Shown here one piece after another: positions 16,647 to 25,065 of a DNA stretch of 51,988 bases. Numbering within the stretch: the stretch's first letter is position 1; the number at the start of each line of letters is the position of its first letter. The notes beneath the pieces were generated by a model. The model was not told the DNA's origin. It saw only the letters and a program-made list of their open reading frames with translations, and made no database searches. The stretch comes from an uncultured Eubacteriales bacterium (lineage in GTDB: Bacteria; Bacillota; Clostridia; Christensenellales; Aristaeellaceae), in NCBI GenBank assembly GCA_902773895.1, contig CACYGB010000020.1, forward strand, positions 1-51,988, in the 5' to 3' direction. Made by a program: the position numbers and the translations under genes.

Positions 16647-18125
16647 TTATATGATGCTTTCGCCGCGGATGGCCTTGGAAATCCGGTTGGCGCCAAAGAG
16701 CAGCGTGACGCCCACCAGGGATTTGAAAATGCCCACCACGGTGGACAGGGGAATGAGCCCCTGGCCGATGCCGATGTCGTACACGTACAGGTCCAGCACC
16801 TGGATCACGTCGGTATTCCGGGCGTTGCGGAAAACCAGGTACTGCTCCATGCCGTTGGAAAGGATGCCGGCGATGCTCATCAGCAGCATCACCATGTAGG
16901 TGGGCGTCAGGCCCGGCACGGTGATGTGCCAGATGCGGTGCCACCGGTTGGCGCCGTCCACGTCGGCCGCCTCGTAAAGCTGCTGGTCGATGCCGGAGAT
17001 GCCGGCAATGTAAATGATGGCGCTCCAGCCCACGCCCTTCCAGGTGCCCCACAGCAGCATTTTCAGCCACGTGTGGTCCGGATTGTCCAGGTAATTGACG
17101 GCGGAATTCTGCCCCAGCATCCGCAGGAACGAATTGATGAAGCCGTCGGTGGAGAAAATGGCCAGGGCGATGGCGTACACCAGCACCCAGGAAATGAAGT
17201 TGGGGATGGTGGTGAAGGTCTGCACAAAGCGCTGGAACCGGGTGGACGGCACCTCCGCCAGGAACACGGCGAAGGCGATGGGCAGCCAGGAGGTGGCGAT
17301 GCCCAGGCCGCTCATGGCCAGGGTGTTCACCAGCACGCGGCCCAGGTCGCTGCGGGTGGCGGCGCTTTCAAACAGGAATGTGAACCATTTGAAGCCCACA
17401 AAGTTGTCCCGCGTCAGCGCGTCGCCCACCTTGTAATCAAAGAACGCGAAGCGCCAGCCGTAGATGGGCAGGTACGCGAACACGAAGGTGAGCAGCAGCA
17501 CCGGCAGGAACATCAGGAACAGCTTGAATTTTTCATCCATTTCCATCCTGGGTTCCACGGCGGCGCCGCGGCAGAGGATAAGCACTGCCAGGGAACTGAG
17601 CAGGATCAGGATGCCCAGTGCCAGGAACAGCGTCAGCCCGCCGGGCAGGTTGGGGTCGATGCGGCCCAGGCGGTTCACTTCCTCCCCGTGGGCCACCAGG
17701 TTCTGGTACGCGCGGTAAATGACGCCGCAGCCGGCGATCATCAGCGGGCTGCCCGCCAGGGGAAAGAGCACGCCCCGGCGGCGCATGCGGCTGTTGCCCA
17801 GGCTCATGCAGCCGCCCACGGCGGACAGCAGGATGCCAACCAGGATCACGGCGGAGCCGATCATCAGCAGCGTGATGTCGCTTTGGCGGATCCACTCCTC
17901 CCGCAGGATGCGGCCCATGCTGTTGGTGATGGTGGAACGGGAAATGGCGGTGGTGAACAGCGAAGCGAATTCGCTGATCTTCAAGCTGATCCTTCCGGGA
18001 TTGGCCTGGGGGAAGAAAATCAGCAGGCCCGTGAACAGGATCAGCACGCGGTGGATCCAGTAAGGAAGCGCCTGCCTGAGCGGCACGCGGGCTTGCCGGA
18101 CTTTGGGGGAAACGGTTGCCTGCAT
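16647..18125 (-). CDS. Sugar ABC transporter permease, LplB type, with an extra N-terminal membrane domain
   Basis: A 492-residue permease, against about 300-320 for the family. The start is ATG 18125 with GAGG 8 bases upstream; an in-frame GTG three codons earlier overlaps that site. Residues 1 to about 195 are extra: helices at LPYWIHRVLILFTGLLIFF, ITLLMIGSAVILVGILLSAVG, a third at VLFPLAGSPLMIAGCGVIY and a fourth at LTLFLALGILILLSSLAVLI. The rest is a normal LplB permease (FKLFLMFLPVLLLTFVFAYLP onward) with EAA loop YEAADVDGANRWHRIWHITVP. The extension may regulate or scaffold the importer; nothing in it is recognisable. Confidence 0.9.
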   Translation of the reverse strand: MQATVSPKVRQARVPLRQALPYWIHRVLILFTGLLIFFPQANPGRISLKISEFASLFTTAISRSTITNSMGRILREEWIRQSDITLLMIGSAVILVGILLSAVGGCMSLGNSRMRRRGVLFPLAGSPLMIAGCGVIYRAYQNLVAHGEEVNRLGRIDPNLPGGLTLFLALGILILLSSLAVLILCRGAAVEPRMEMDEKFKLFLMFLPVLLLTFVFAYLPIYGWRFAFFDYKVGDALTRDNFVGFKWFTFLFESAATRSDLGRVLVNTLAMSGLGIATSWLPIAFAVFLAEVPSTRFQRFVQTFTTIPNFISWVLVYAIALAIFSTDGFINSFLRMLGQNSAVNYLDNPDHTWLKMLLWGTWKGVGWSAIIYIAGISGIDQQLYEAADVDGANRWHRIWHITVPGLTPTYMVMLLMSIAGILSNGMEQYLVFRNARNTDVIQVLDLYVYDIGIGQGLIPLSTVVGIFKSLVGVTLLFGANRISKAIRGESII

Positions 18126-18162
18126 TGTGGGCACCTCAATTCAGCGTAGAGTTTTGGGCGTG

Positions 18163-18212
18163 AAAAAAACCACCAGCCGGGCCCGGCTATTGCAGAGCCG
18201 GGCCGGCTGATG
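18163..18212 (-). terminator. Terminator-like hairpin after the anchored coiled-coil gene
   Basis: Minus strand: imperfect but long GC-rich stem (CATCAGCCGG-CCCGGCT with AGCCGGGCCCGGCTGGTG), then T7. I see no separate promoter before the LplB start at 18125. Partial read-through into the permease genes is therefore likely. Confidence 0.75.
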
Positions 18213-18222
18213 GCACGCGGGG

Positions 18223-20211
18223 TTATTCGGCCAGGCCGGAAACCGTGAAAGTGATGGCGATCGGCGTGTTGGGGCCGATGGGCATGGTGTAGGCCACGGG
18301 TTCGCTGCTCTGGTTGTATTCGTCCAGCAGGGTGATGCGGGCATAGGTGCCGCTGGTGGTGATTTCGGTGTAGGCCTGGGTGCGGCCGTCGCCGAACTTC
18401 ACCTTCACATCGGAGATGGCGATAATGCCCTCATCAATGGCGCGGGAAGGAATTTCGGTGGACACGAACAGCATGCGGATCTTGCTGTCGCCTTCGGCAA
18501 AGCCCATGTCGCCGGTGGTCATGGTCACGGTGTATTCGCCGTTGTGGTCGATCAGGGCATCCTCAAAGGTGCCGCCGAAATCCACGGCGTTGTTGTCCGC
18601 GTCCCAGCCGGTGAGCCGGTTGAAGTAACCGGGGTTGGCTTCGCTGTCGCGGCCGTAGTTGGCTTCGCTCCACTCGTTGCGGAAGGTGTATTTTTCCGTC
18701 TGGATGCCGGTGTAGGCGTTGTACTTGCCGGCCTTGATGGCGGTGATTTCATCCTCGGTCAGGGGGGCGGCGGCATCCGCGGCGGCAGCGGCGGCAGGGG
18801 CCTTGCCGGGCACGAAGTCGAAGGTCACTTCCACGGTCTTCACGTCGGCAAAGGCTTCCTTGTCCACGATGATGGGGGCGGCGCCGTCCAGGTTGCCGTC
18901 CGCGCGGCGGGCGTCTTCGGGCAGGGCGGCCACCCATTCGTTGTACAGGTTGGCGCGGGTTTCAACCTTGTCGTCGGAGGAGGTGTAGGCCTTGCCGATC
19001 TGGATGGCTTCGCCGTTCACCTTGATTTCCTTGACGTCGATGCAGTAGCCGGGGTAGTACGTTTCGCCGCCCTTGATGCCCACGGCGGTGAAGGCCAGGC
19101 CGGCAGCGGAGCCCGCTTCGGTCTTGGTGAAGTCCAGGGCCACGGTGTAGGTGCCTTCGCCCATCAGCGGGGCGTTGAGGGCCACCACGGGGGTTTCGGC
19201 GCCGTCGTTCCAGTAGGACACGGACCAGTCGGCGTTGGCGTACATGATGTAAGCGGTCAGGGGCACCAGCTCAAAGTCGATCTCCACGCTCTTGACGGCG
19301 GCGAAAGCTTCCTTGTCCACGATGACGGGGGAGGCGCCTTCCGTGCTGCCGTCAAAGGAACGGGCGTCGGCGGGCAGTTCGCTGACCCATTCGTTGTACA
19401 GGTTCATGCGGGTTTCAACCTTGTCGTCGGAGGAGGTGTAGCCCTTCTTCACGTCGATGGCTTCGCCGTTGACGCGGATGGCGTTGATTTTGATGCAGGT
19501 GCCGGGCATGGCCTTTTCACCGTTCTTGATGCCCAGGGCCGCGAAGGCCAGGCCCGCGGATTCGTTGTCAAATTCCAGGCCCACGGTGTAAGCGCCGTAT
19601 TCCTGCAGCAGCACGGTCTTGGCGTTGATCCCGTCCACGGGGTCGCCCCAGAACTGCTGGCTCCAGTCGGCGTTGGCGTACATGATGTAGGCGTAGGGAG
19701 CGCCGGCCTTGATGGCGGCGGAGGTGGCGGCGGTGACTTCGCTCTTGGCGGCCTTCAGCGCTTCCGCGGCGGCTTCGGCTTCGGCCTTCACGGCAGCCAG
19801 TTCTTCCGCGGCCTTGTCGGCAGCGGCCTTGGCAGCGGTTTCGGCTTCGGCCTTGGCGGCAGCCAGTTCTTCCGCGGCCTTGGCGGCGGCGGCTTCGGCC
19901 TCGGCCTTCACAGCGGCCAGCTCTTCCGCGGCCTTGTCGGCAGCGGCCTTGGCGGCGGCTTCGGCTTCGGCTTTGGCGTCTTCCAGGGCCTTGGCAGCGG
20001 TTTCAGCCGCGGCGGCGGCGTCCGCTTCCAGGGCGGCCTTGGTATCCTCGGCGCCCTTCAGCGCGGAATCCAGCTTGGACTGCAGGTCCGTCACCTGGCT
20101 GTTGGCGGCGGTCAGCTTGGTCTGGGCGTCATTCTTGCCGGAGATGGTCACGCCCAGCGCGATGGCTGCGGCCAGAACCACGCAGCAAAGAGCGATCCAA
20201 AACTTTTTCAT
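18223..20211 (-). CDS. Membrane-anchored coiled-coil protein with repeated beta-rich modules, unknown function
   Basis: A 662-residue protein I cannot assign to a named family. Order: one N-terminal helix (residues 5-23, uncleaved anchor or signal), then an Ala/Glu/Lys-rich coiled coil (about 30-165) with a 40-residue internal repeat. Two homologous modules of about 150 residues follow (172-317 and 319-468). Both contain YIMYANADWS, SSDDKVETR-NLYNEWV and a closing VDKEAFA..VKxVE strand. An Ala-rich linker leads to a third, more distant beta-rich part (about 497-662). The same module ends the divergent GH5 protein, so it may bind glycan or help display enzymes. AAGGAGGAG precedes the ATG. It heads the permease/binding-protein/GH31 operon. 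Confidence 0.75.
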   Translation of the reverse strand: MKKFWIALCCVVLAAAIALGVTISGKNDAQTKLTAANSQVTDLQSKLDSALKGAEDTKAALEADAAAAAETAAKALEDAKAEAEAAAKAAADKAAEELAAVKAEAEAAAAKAAEELAAAKAEAETAAKAAADKAAEELAAVKAEAEAAAEALKAAKSEVTAATSAAIKAGAPYAYIMYANADWSQQFWGDPVDGINAKTVLLQEYGAYTVGLEFDNESAGLAFAALGIKNGEKAMPGTCIKINAIRVNGEAIDVKKGYTSSDDKVETRMNLYNEWVSELPADARSFDGSTEGASPVIVDKEAFAAVKSVEIDFELVPLTAYIMYANADWSVSYWNDGAETPVVALNAPLMGEGTYTVALDFTKTEAGSAAGLAFTAVGIKGGETYYPGYCIDVKEIKVNGEAIQIGKAYTSSDDKVETRANLYNEWVAALPEDARRADGNLDGAAPIIVDKEAFADVKTVEVTFDFVPGKAPAAAAAADAAAPLTEDEITAIKAGKYNAYTGIQTEKYTFRNEWSEANYGRDSEANPGYFNRLTGWDADNNAVDFGGTFEDALIDHNGEYTVTMTTGDMGFAEGDSKIRMLFVSTEIPSRAIDEGIIAISDVKVKFGDGRTQAYTEITTSGTYARITLLDEYNQSSEPVAYTMPIGPNTPIAITFTVSGLAE
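19765..19971 (-). repeat. 120-bp-period repeat encoding the coiled coil
   Basis: Codons for residues 81-109 and 121-149 of the anchored protein are near-copies offset by exactly 40 residues (core KAAADKAAEELAAVKAEAEA in both). Shorter partial copies lie between them. Such repeats can expand or contract by recombination and would change stalk length. Confidence 0.8.
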
Positions 20212-20349
20212 GGGTGAGTCTCCTCCTTAGAAATATGATAGGGCGGACCGTTCATCCCCGGGAAACGCGCCTGCTCCGCCCGGGCGGCGCAAGGAAAGGG
20301 GACGGCTGATGGCGGAGGCTGGGGGAATTTTCTTTCTTCCAGGGAAATC

Positions 20350-20379
20350 TTGCCAGTCGGAAGCAATTCATGATATAAT
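20350..20379 (+). promoter_or_regulatory. Promoter of the GH5 gene
   Basis: -35 TTGCCA (20350-20355), 18-base spacer, -10 TATAAT (20374-20379), about 126 bases before the start. The 294-bp region between the divergent genes (20212-20505) holds no other gene. Confidence 0.55.
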
Positions 20380-20505
20380 TGGTCGAAATTCCACCATTCC
20401 ATTTCATCATTATATCGGCAGGGCCCTGAAAATACCTTGATAAAACAGACACTGAAAAGCATGAAACAGACAAAAAGACCGGAACATGGAAGGAAGGCGG
20501 TGTGA

Positions 20506-22272
20506 ATGAAGAAAATGGCTTTGGTGCTGGCGCTGGCGATGCTGCTGGCGGATCTTGCGGGGGCTGCCGCGGAGGAAGGCTGCAGCGCTGTGGAGTTTGC
20601 CCGGAAGCTGGGAAACGGCACCAATCTGGGCAACACCCTGGAAGCGTGCGATGCCAGCCGCGGAATGTTTTCCGACGACCCTTTGGATTATGAAAGACTG
20701 TGGGGACAGCCGGAAACGACCCGGGAGATGCTGTTTGCCCTGAAAGCGGCTGGGTTTGACACCCTGCGCATCCCTGTGGCGTGGATGACCAACGCCACCC
20801 GGCTGCCGGAGGGGGACTGCACCATCGCGCCGGCGTACCTGGACCGGGTGGAGCAGGTGGTTGCGTGGGCGCTGGACGCCGGGCTGTACGTGATCCTGAA
20901 CGATCACTGGGACGGCGGATGGTGGGGCATGTTCGGCTCCGACACCGCCGCTGTCCGGGAGCGGGCCATGGAAGCCTACGTCAGATTGTGGTCGCAAATC
21001 GCCGGCCGTTTTGCCGGCTATGATGAGCGTCTGGTGCTGGAAGGGGCCAATGAAGAGCTGGGCGCCCGGTTTGACGAAGATTCCGCCCTGTACTGCCGGG
21101 ATTCCGCGGCGCATCCGCTCAGCGACGGGGAGCGCTACACCCTGACCAACCGGGTGAACCAGGCTTTCGTGGACACCGTGCGGTTTGCCGGCGGCTTCAA
21201 CGCCACCCGCTTCCTGCTGATTCCCGGCTACGGCACCAACATCGACAAAACCTGCGACGACCGCTTCGTGATGCCCCGGGACACCGTGCCGGACCGACTG
21301 CTGGTTTCCGTGCATTATTACGATCCCTGGAGCTACTGCGGCGCTTCCTCTGCTGCGGGGGCCACCCGCTGGGGGACGAAAAAGGATTTGCGGGACATGA
21401 ACGCCCAGCTGGCCAAAATGCAAAAGTTCACTTCGGCGGGCTACGGCGTGGTCATCGGGGAATACGGGGCCTTGCCCGGCTCCGACGGCCAAATGAAGGA
21501 CAACGCGGTGCTGTACCACCGGAATTTCCTGCTGAACTGCGATCTGTACGGCTACTGCGGGTGCCTGTGGGATACCAGCGGCTTCTTTGCCCGGGAAAAG
21601 CTGGCCTTTTCCGACGAGGCCGTGGCAGCGCTGTACGACGGCATGCGCTACGCCCCCGGGGATACCCCGCCGGATGAATACGCCGCCCGGGTGAGCCGCG
21701 ACGCCGGGGAAAAACTGCAAAGCCTGATCGGGGAAGCGCCGGAAACCTTCCGGGAAAATCCTGCGGAGCGGGCGGAGCATGCCTGTGTGGCGTGGATCAT
21801 GTGGTCCAGCAGCGACTGGGCGCTGAGCTATTCCGTGGGGGACACCTATTCGCCGGACACCGTTTCCCCGGGGATCCGGACAACGGACGCAGTGATCGAC
21901 GGCCCGGGCACCTACACCGTGGCGCTGGATTTTACCGGCACGGAGAAAGGTTATTCCGCTTCCACTGCCTTCAGCGCCCTGGGCATCGCGGAAGGGGAGA
22001 GGCTGCATCCCGGCTGGGCCGTGCACATCCAGGAAATGAAAATCAACGGCCGGCCCTACCGGATGACGGCCCGGCCCTACACCACCAGCGACGACGGCCG
22101 GTGCACCCGGGTGAACCTGTTCAACGAGTGGGTCACGGCGCTGCCTGCCGACGCCCGGGTGCTGTACGGCCCCAACATCAGCATCGCGCCGGTGGTGATC
22201 GATCGCGGCGACCCGGTGTTTTCCCGGGTGGAGACGATTGAAATCACCTTCGTGTACGGGGAAAAGCGATAA
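20506..22272 (+). CDS. Secreted GH5 glucanase with a C-terminal module shared with the anchored coiled-coil protein
   Basis: A 588-residue extracellular enzyme. A signal peptide (residues 1 to about 22, MKKMALVLALAMLLAD...) leads into a GH5 barrel beginning FARKLGNGTNLGNTLE. Catalytic residues are E183 (acid/base, in LEGANEELG) and E319 (nucleophile, in VVIGEYGAL); RIPVAW and HYYDPW are further family signs. It resembles the GH5_4 group, which includes endoglucanases and xyloglucanases; the subfamily is not proven. Residues about 425-588 are a separate beta-rich module (WIMWSSSDWALSYS, TTSDDGRCTRVNLFNEWV) matching the two modules of the divergently encoded protein. The start has GGAAGG upstream. 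It has its own promoter and is followed by a bidirectional terminator. Confidence 0.9.
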   Translation: MKKMALVLALAMLLADLAGAAAEEGCSAVEFARKLGNGTNLGNTLEACDASRGMFSDDPLDYERLWGQPETTREMLFALKAAGFDTLRIPVAWMTNATRLPEGDCTIAPAYLDRVEQVVAWALDAGLYVILNDHWDGGWWGMFGSDTAAVRERAMEAYVRLWSQIAGRFAGYDERLVLEGANEELGARFDEDSALYCRDSAAHPLSDGERYTLTNRVNQAFVDTVRFAGGFNATRFLLIPGYGTNIDKTCDDRFVMPRDTVPDRLLVSVHYYDPWSYCGASSAAGATRWGTKKDLRDMNAQLAKMQKFTSAGYGVVIGEYGALPGSDGQMKDNAVLYHRNFLLNCDLYGYCGCLWDTSGFFAREKLAFSDEAVAALYDGMRYAPGDTPPDEYAARVSRDAGEKLQSLIGEAPETFRENPAERAEHACVAWIMWSSSDWALSYSVGDTYSPDTVSPGIRTTDAVIDGPGTYTVALDFTGTEKGYSASTAFSALGIAEGERLHPGWAVHIQEMKINGRPYRMTARPYTTSDDGRCTRVNLFNEWVTALPADARVLYGPNISIAPVVIDRGDPVFSRVETIEITFVYGEKR

Positions 22273-22284
22273 GAATCGCATCAT

Positions 22285-22316
22285 AAAAAAACGGCCGTGT
22301 CAAACGGCCGTTTTTT
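22285..22316. terminator. Bidirectional terminator between GH5 and phosphoesterase genes
   Basis: A6 / ACGGCCG, 7-base loop, CGGCCGT / T5, symmetric in both directions between two convergent genes. Confidence 0.9.
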
Positions 22317-22336
22317 CCTGCTGATTGCGGATGAAA

Positions 22337-22975
22337 TTATCTGCCGAACAGCCGGCGCTTTTTCTTTTCCGGCTGGGGCGGGGGATCAATGTCGATCACG
22401 TGCCAGCCCACCGCGTTGTACACGATGGTGTTTTTGTACTGGATGGATTGGGGAAGGCGGTAGCCGTAGCTGGGATGCACGTGGCCGTGCACCAGGTAGC
22501 GGGGCTGATACTTGTCCATCAGCTCCACAAAGGCTTCAAAGCCGATGTGCGCGTTGTCCGGCGCGTCGCCGTAGCCCCGGGGCGGCGCGTGGGCGATCAC
22601 GATGTCGACCCCCTTGCTGCGCTGCAGGGCGAAGCGCAGGCGCTTGACGCGCTGCTGCATTTCCTTCTGGGTATACTGGAACGGCCCCGGGTTGTAGCGC
22701 ACGCAGCCGCCCAGCCCCAGGATGCGCAGGCCCTGGAAGTTGATCACCCGGTCGTCCAGGCATTCGCAGCCCTCCGGCGGGAAACTGACGTAGCCCTTGT
22801 CGTGGTTTCCGTGCACGTAGTACAAAGGCTTGCTGCCCATGGTGACCAGGAATTCCAGGTACTCCTGCTTCAGGTCCCCGCAGGAGAGGATCAGGTCAAT
22901 GTCCTTCAGGCGGCCGGGCTGGTAATAATCCCAAAGGTACTTGCTTTCTTCATCGGCAATCAGCAGGATTCTCAT
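22337..22975 (-). CDS. Calcineurin-like metallophosphoesterase
   Basis: A 212-residue protein with the di-metal phosphoesterase motifs in order: a D near residue 8 (LLIADEES), GDLK near 33, GNHD near 57, the HAPP histidine, and GHVH with the last metal histidines. The first motif reads DEE, not the usual DxH, which is a small departure. The C-terminus is basic (EKKKRRLFGR). No signal peptide, so cytoplasmic. Its start overlaps the stop of the BMP-domain gene by four bases, so the pair is co-transcribed and probably works together. The substrate (phosphoprotein, nucleotide or phosphosugar) is unknown. Confidence 0.85.
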   Translation of the reverse strand: MRILLIADEESKYLWDYYQPGRLKDIDLILSCGDLKQEYLEFLVTMGSKPLYYVHGNHDKGYVSFPPEGCECLDDRVINFQGLRILGLGGCVRYNPGPFQYTQKEMQQRVKRLRFALQRSKGVDIVIAHAPPRGYGDAPDNAHIGFEAFVELMDKYQPRYLVHGHVHPSYGYRLPQSIQYKNTIVYNAVGWHVIDIDPPPQPEKKKRRLFGR

Positions 22976-24909
22976 AGGGCTGTTTCCTCCGTTCTGGGGG
23001 GAATCTGCTGGCGGTAAATGCCCAGCAGCCGCACCAGGTTCTGGGACTGGGGAATCAGCTCGTCAAACCCGGGAATGGAGCCCGAAATGTTGTTGCACAG
23101 CCAGTCCATGCCCATCAGCTCCTCCGCGGTGAAGCGCCGCGTGCCGTCGCTGATCACCCGGCCCTGCTGATCCCGGATGGGGCAGAGGAAGGGATCAATG
23201 GTTTCGTCGATGATGCCGTTTTTCAGGATGAGGGCCAGCTGCTTGACGCCGTCCGGCAGCCGCTCGTCCAGATCCACGGACACCATGCCGGCGCTCAGGC
23301 CCCACCAGTCGTTGACGGCGTGCTCGCTGTCCCGGGCGGAATCGAGGCCGTTGAGCATCAGGCTGCGCACGGTCTTTTCGTAGAATTTTCCCCAGTTCCA
23401 GCGGGGTGAGGCCAGGGGCTGCATATCGCCGTTGGGCATACATTCGTAGGTGCCCATGTTCCAGGCCAGGTATTTTTTCGCGCCGTCCGCGTCGCGGTTG
23501 GAGATGACGGATACGCCTTCGTCCCAGAATTCCTTCACGGGATTGCCGGGCAGGCAGCTCCATTTCAGCTCGATCACGGCCCGGGGGTTGGTCAGCCGGG
23601 CGCCCAGGGCAAAGGCGTTGACGGCGGTGATGGCGCCCATGATGGGGTAATTGGCCACGTAGCCGATGCGGTCCTCCCCGGCCATGGCCCCGGCCACCGC
23701 GCCGGCGATGAATTTGCTTTCATAGATCCGGCAGTAGTAGCCGCGCACCCCGGCGTAGGGCATGGAAAGGGAGCAGTTGTACACGCATACGTTTTTGTGC
23801 TTTCCGGCAACGCGGCGGCAGGCGTCGATGAGCATGGGGGAGGTGGCGAAAATCACGTTGGCCCCTGCCTGAATGGCCTGCTCCATGGTGTCGTCCGGGT
23901 TTTCGGCGGCCAGGTACGCGCTGATCTGCACCTCCTGGCCCAGCTTTTCCTGCAGGTATTTCTGCCCGCGCTCATGGGCGGAGGCCCAGGCGCTTTTGAT
24001 GGGGTCGTAATCGTAGATGAAGGCGGCGTGGATCCGGGTGCCCCCGAAAATGCGGGGCAGGATGTGCTTTTCCGCCGGCTCCGGCATGGCGCTGACGGAA
24101 ATGGGCTTGCCCTTGGCCACCAGCCGCACGTCGGGCCACAGGGCGTTCAGGTCCTGCCGGATCTGGTCGTCGCTTTTTGCGCGCAGGTCGGAAAACGGAT
24201 ACACCTGCAGGTAGACCAGCAGGGCGTCGGCCGGCGTCAGCGGCAGCTTTTCGGTGTTCAGTTGCGTAAACGCGTCGGTGAAACGCCTAAAATCGTTGCT
24301 GAAGTTCCGCCGGGCCTCCTCCGTCCAGGGCTGCTCCGGCTCAAAGCCCAGCGCGGCCTGCAGCTTGGCGTATCCTCCCGGCTGGGAAAAGGTGACCTGG
24401 TAAAGCTGGCTCACCTTGTAGAATTTCATGAATTCGTAGTAAATCTGGATGGCCGGATCCTGGGACGGCGCGGGAATGATCCGCGTCACCTTGGCGCGGA
24501 TGGTGGGCGCGTCAAAGCTTTTCAGCACGCTGACGCGCTTGTTGCCTTCCTGCACGTAAAAACGGCCCAGGTATTCAAAGCAGGTGATGGGATCCCGGAT
24601 GCCGCCCTCGTCCAGGTGGGAAACGCACAGGTCGATCCATTTGTTGCCGAATTCCGTGTCCGCTTCCAGCAGCGGCATGAAATTGCCGGCGAAGGCGGAT
24701 TTGCGGCCTTCCATCCAGGTGCCCACCACCCGGTCCATGGGGATGTCGACGGTGCCGATCAGCATGTTCCCCGCCGTCATGGAATCGTCCAGGATCTGGT
24801 TGAGCACCTGGGGATAGGGGTATTCGCCCCGGGTGACGCAGCTGTTGTAATATTTTCTGCCCTGCCTGAGGGCAGCGCGGTATTGCTCGATGGCTTCAAT
24901 TCTGCTCAT
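22972..24909 (-). CDS. Cytoplasmic BMP/PnrA-like ligand-binding protein with an N-terminal ParB-like segment
   Basis: A 645-residue protein starting at ATG 24909 (GGAGG just upstream). No signal peptide is seen. Residues about 1-150 hold a segment resembling the ParB/sulfiredoxin fold (MDRVVGTWMEGRKSAFAGNFMPLL, then VQEGNKRVSVLKSFDAPTIRAKVTRI). A linker follows, then a BMP-family ligand-binding domain from about 290 (HAAFIYDYDPIKSAWASAHERG, GANVIFATSPMLIDACRRVA, GYVANYPIMGAITAVNAFALGARL). BMP domains are usually secreted nucleoside-binding lipoproteins, so a cytoplasmic version fused to a ParB-like part suggests a sensor or regulator. It is co-transcribed with the phosphoesterase. Confidence 0.75.
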   Translation of the reverse strand: MSRIEAIEQYRAALRQGRKYYNSCVTRGEYPYPQVLNQILDDSMTAGNMLIGTVDIPMDRVVGTWMEGRKSAFAGNFMPLLEADTEFGNKWIDLCVSHLDEGGIRDPITCFEYLGRFYVQEGNKRVSVLKSFDAPTIRAKVTRIIPAPSQDPAIQIYYEFMKFYKVSQLYQVTFSQPGGYAKLQAALGFEPEQPWTEEARRNFSNDFRRFTDAFTQLNTEKLPLTPADALLVYLQVYPFSDLRAKSDDQIRQDLNALWPDVRLVAKGKPISVSAMPEPAEKHILPRIFGGTRIHAAFIYDYDPIKSAWASAHERGQKYLQEKLGQEVQISAYLAAENPDDTMEQAIQAGANVIFATSPMLIDACRRVAGKHKNVCVYNCSLSMPYAGVRGYYCRIYESKFIAGAVAGAMAGEDRIGYVANYPIMGAITAVNAFALGARLTNPRAVIELKWSCLPGNPVKEFWDEGVSVISNRDADGAKKYLAWNMGTYECMPNGDMQPLASPRWNWGKFYEKTVRSLMLNGLDSARDSEHAVNDWWGLSAGMVSVDLDERLPDGVKQLALILKNGIIDETIDPFLCPIRDQQGRVISDGTRRFTAEELMGMDWLCNNISGSIPGFDELIPQSQNLVRLLGIYRQQIPPRTEETAL

Positions 24910-24957
24910 AGTTCCTCCACACGCCGGAGAAATGTCGCTTGGCCCCGGCGCGCGCCC

Positions 24958-24986
24958 ATTATAGAGCATTTCCGGGGAAAAAACAA
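24958..24986 (-). promoter_or_regulatory. Promoter of the BMP-domain/phosphoesterase operon
   Basis: Minus strand: TTGTTT (24986-24981), 17-base spacer, TATAAT (24963-24958). Confidence 0.65.
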
Positions 24987-25065
24987 TGTTCCCCTTGGGC
25001 TGTTCACGTCCGCTTCATGGGAAAACGGGCCTTCCAGCGCCGTCGGCGGGAAAGTCCGGGTTTGT

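Noticed and set aside
11647..20211. Search for an ABC ATPase subunit in the first importer cluster
   Set aside because: No Walker motifs occur in any frame of the cluster; these importers generally share an ATPase encoded elsewhere.
18544..20217. A Gly/Val-rich 557-codon plus-strand frame resembling a repetitive surface protein
   Set aside because: It is the mirror of the Ala/Glu coiled-coil gene. The repeats come from that gene's codons, and the minus-strand frame has the ribosome binding site and signal helix.
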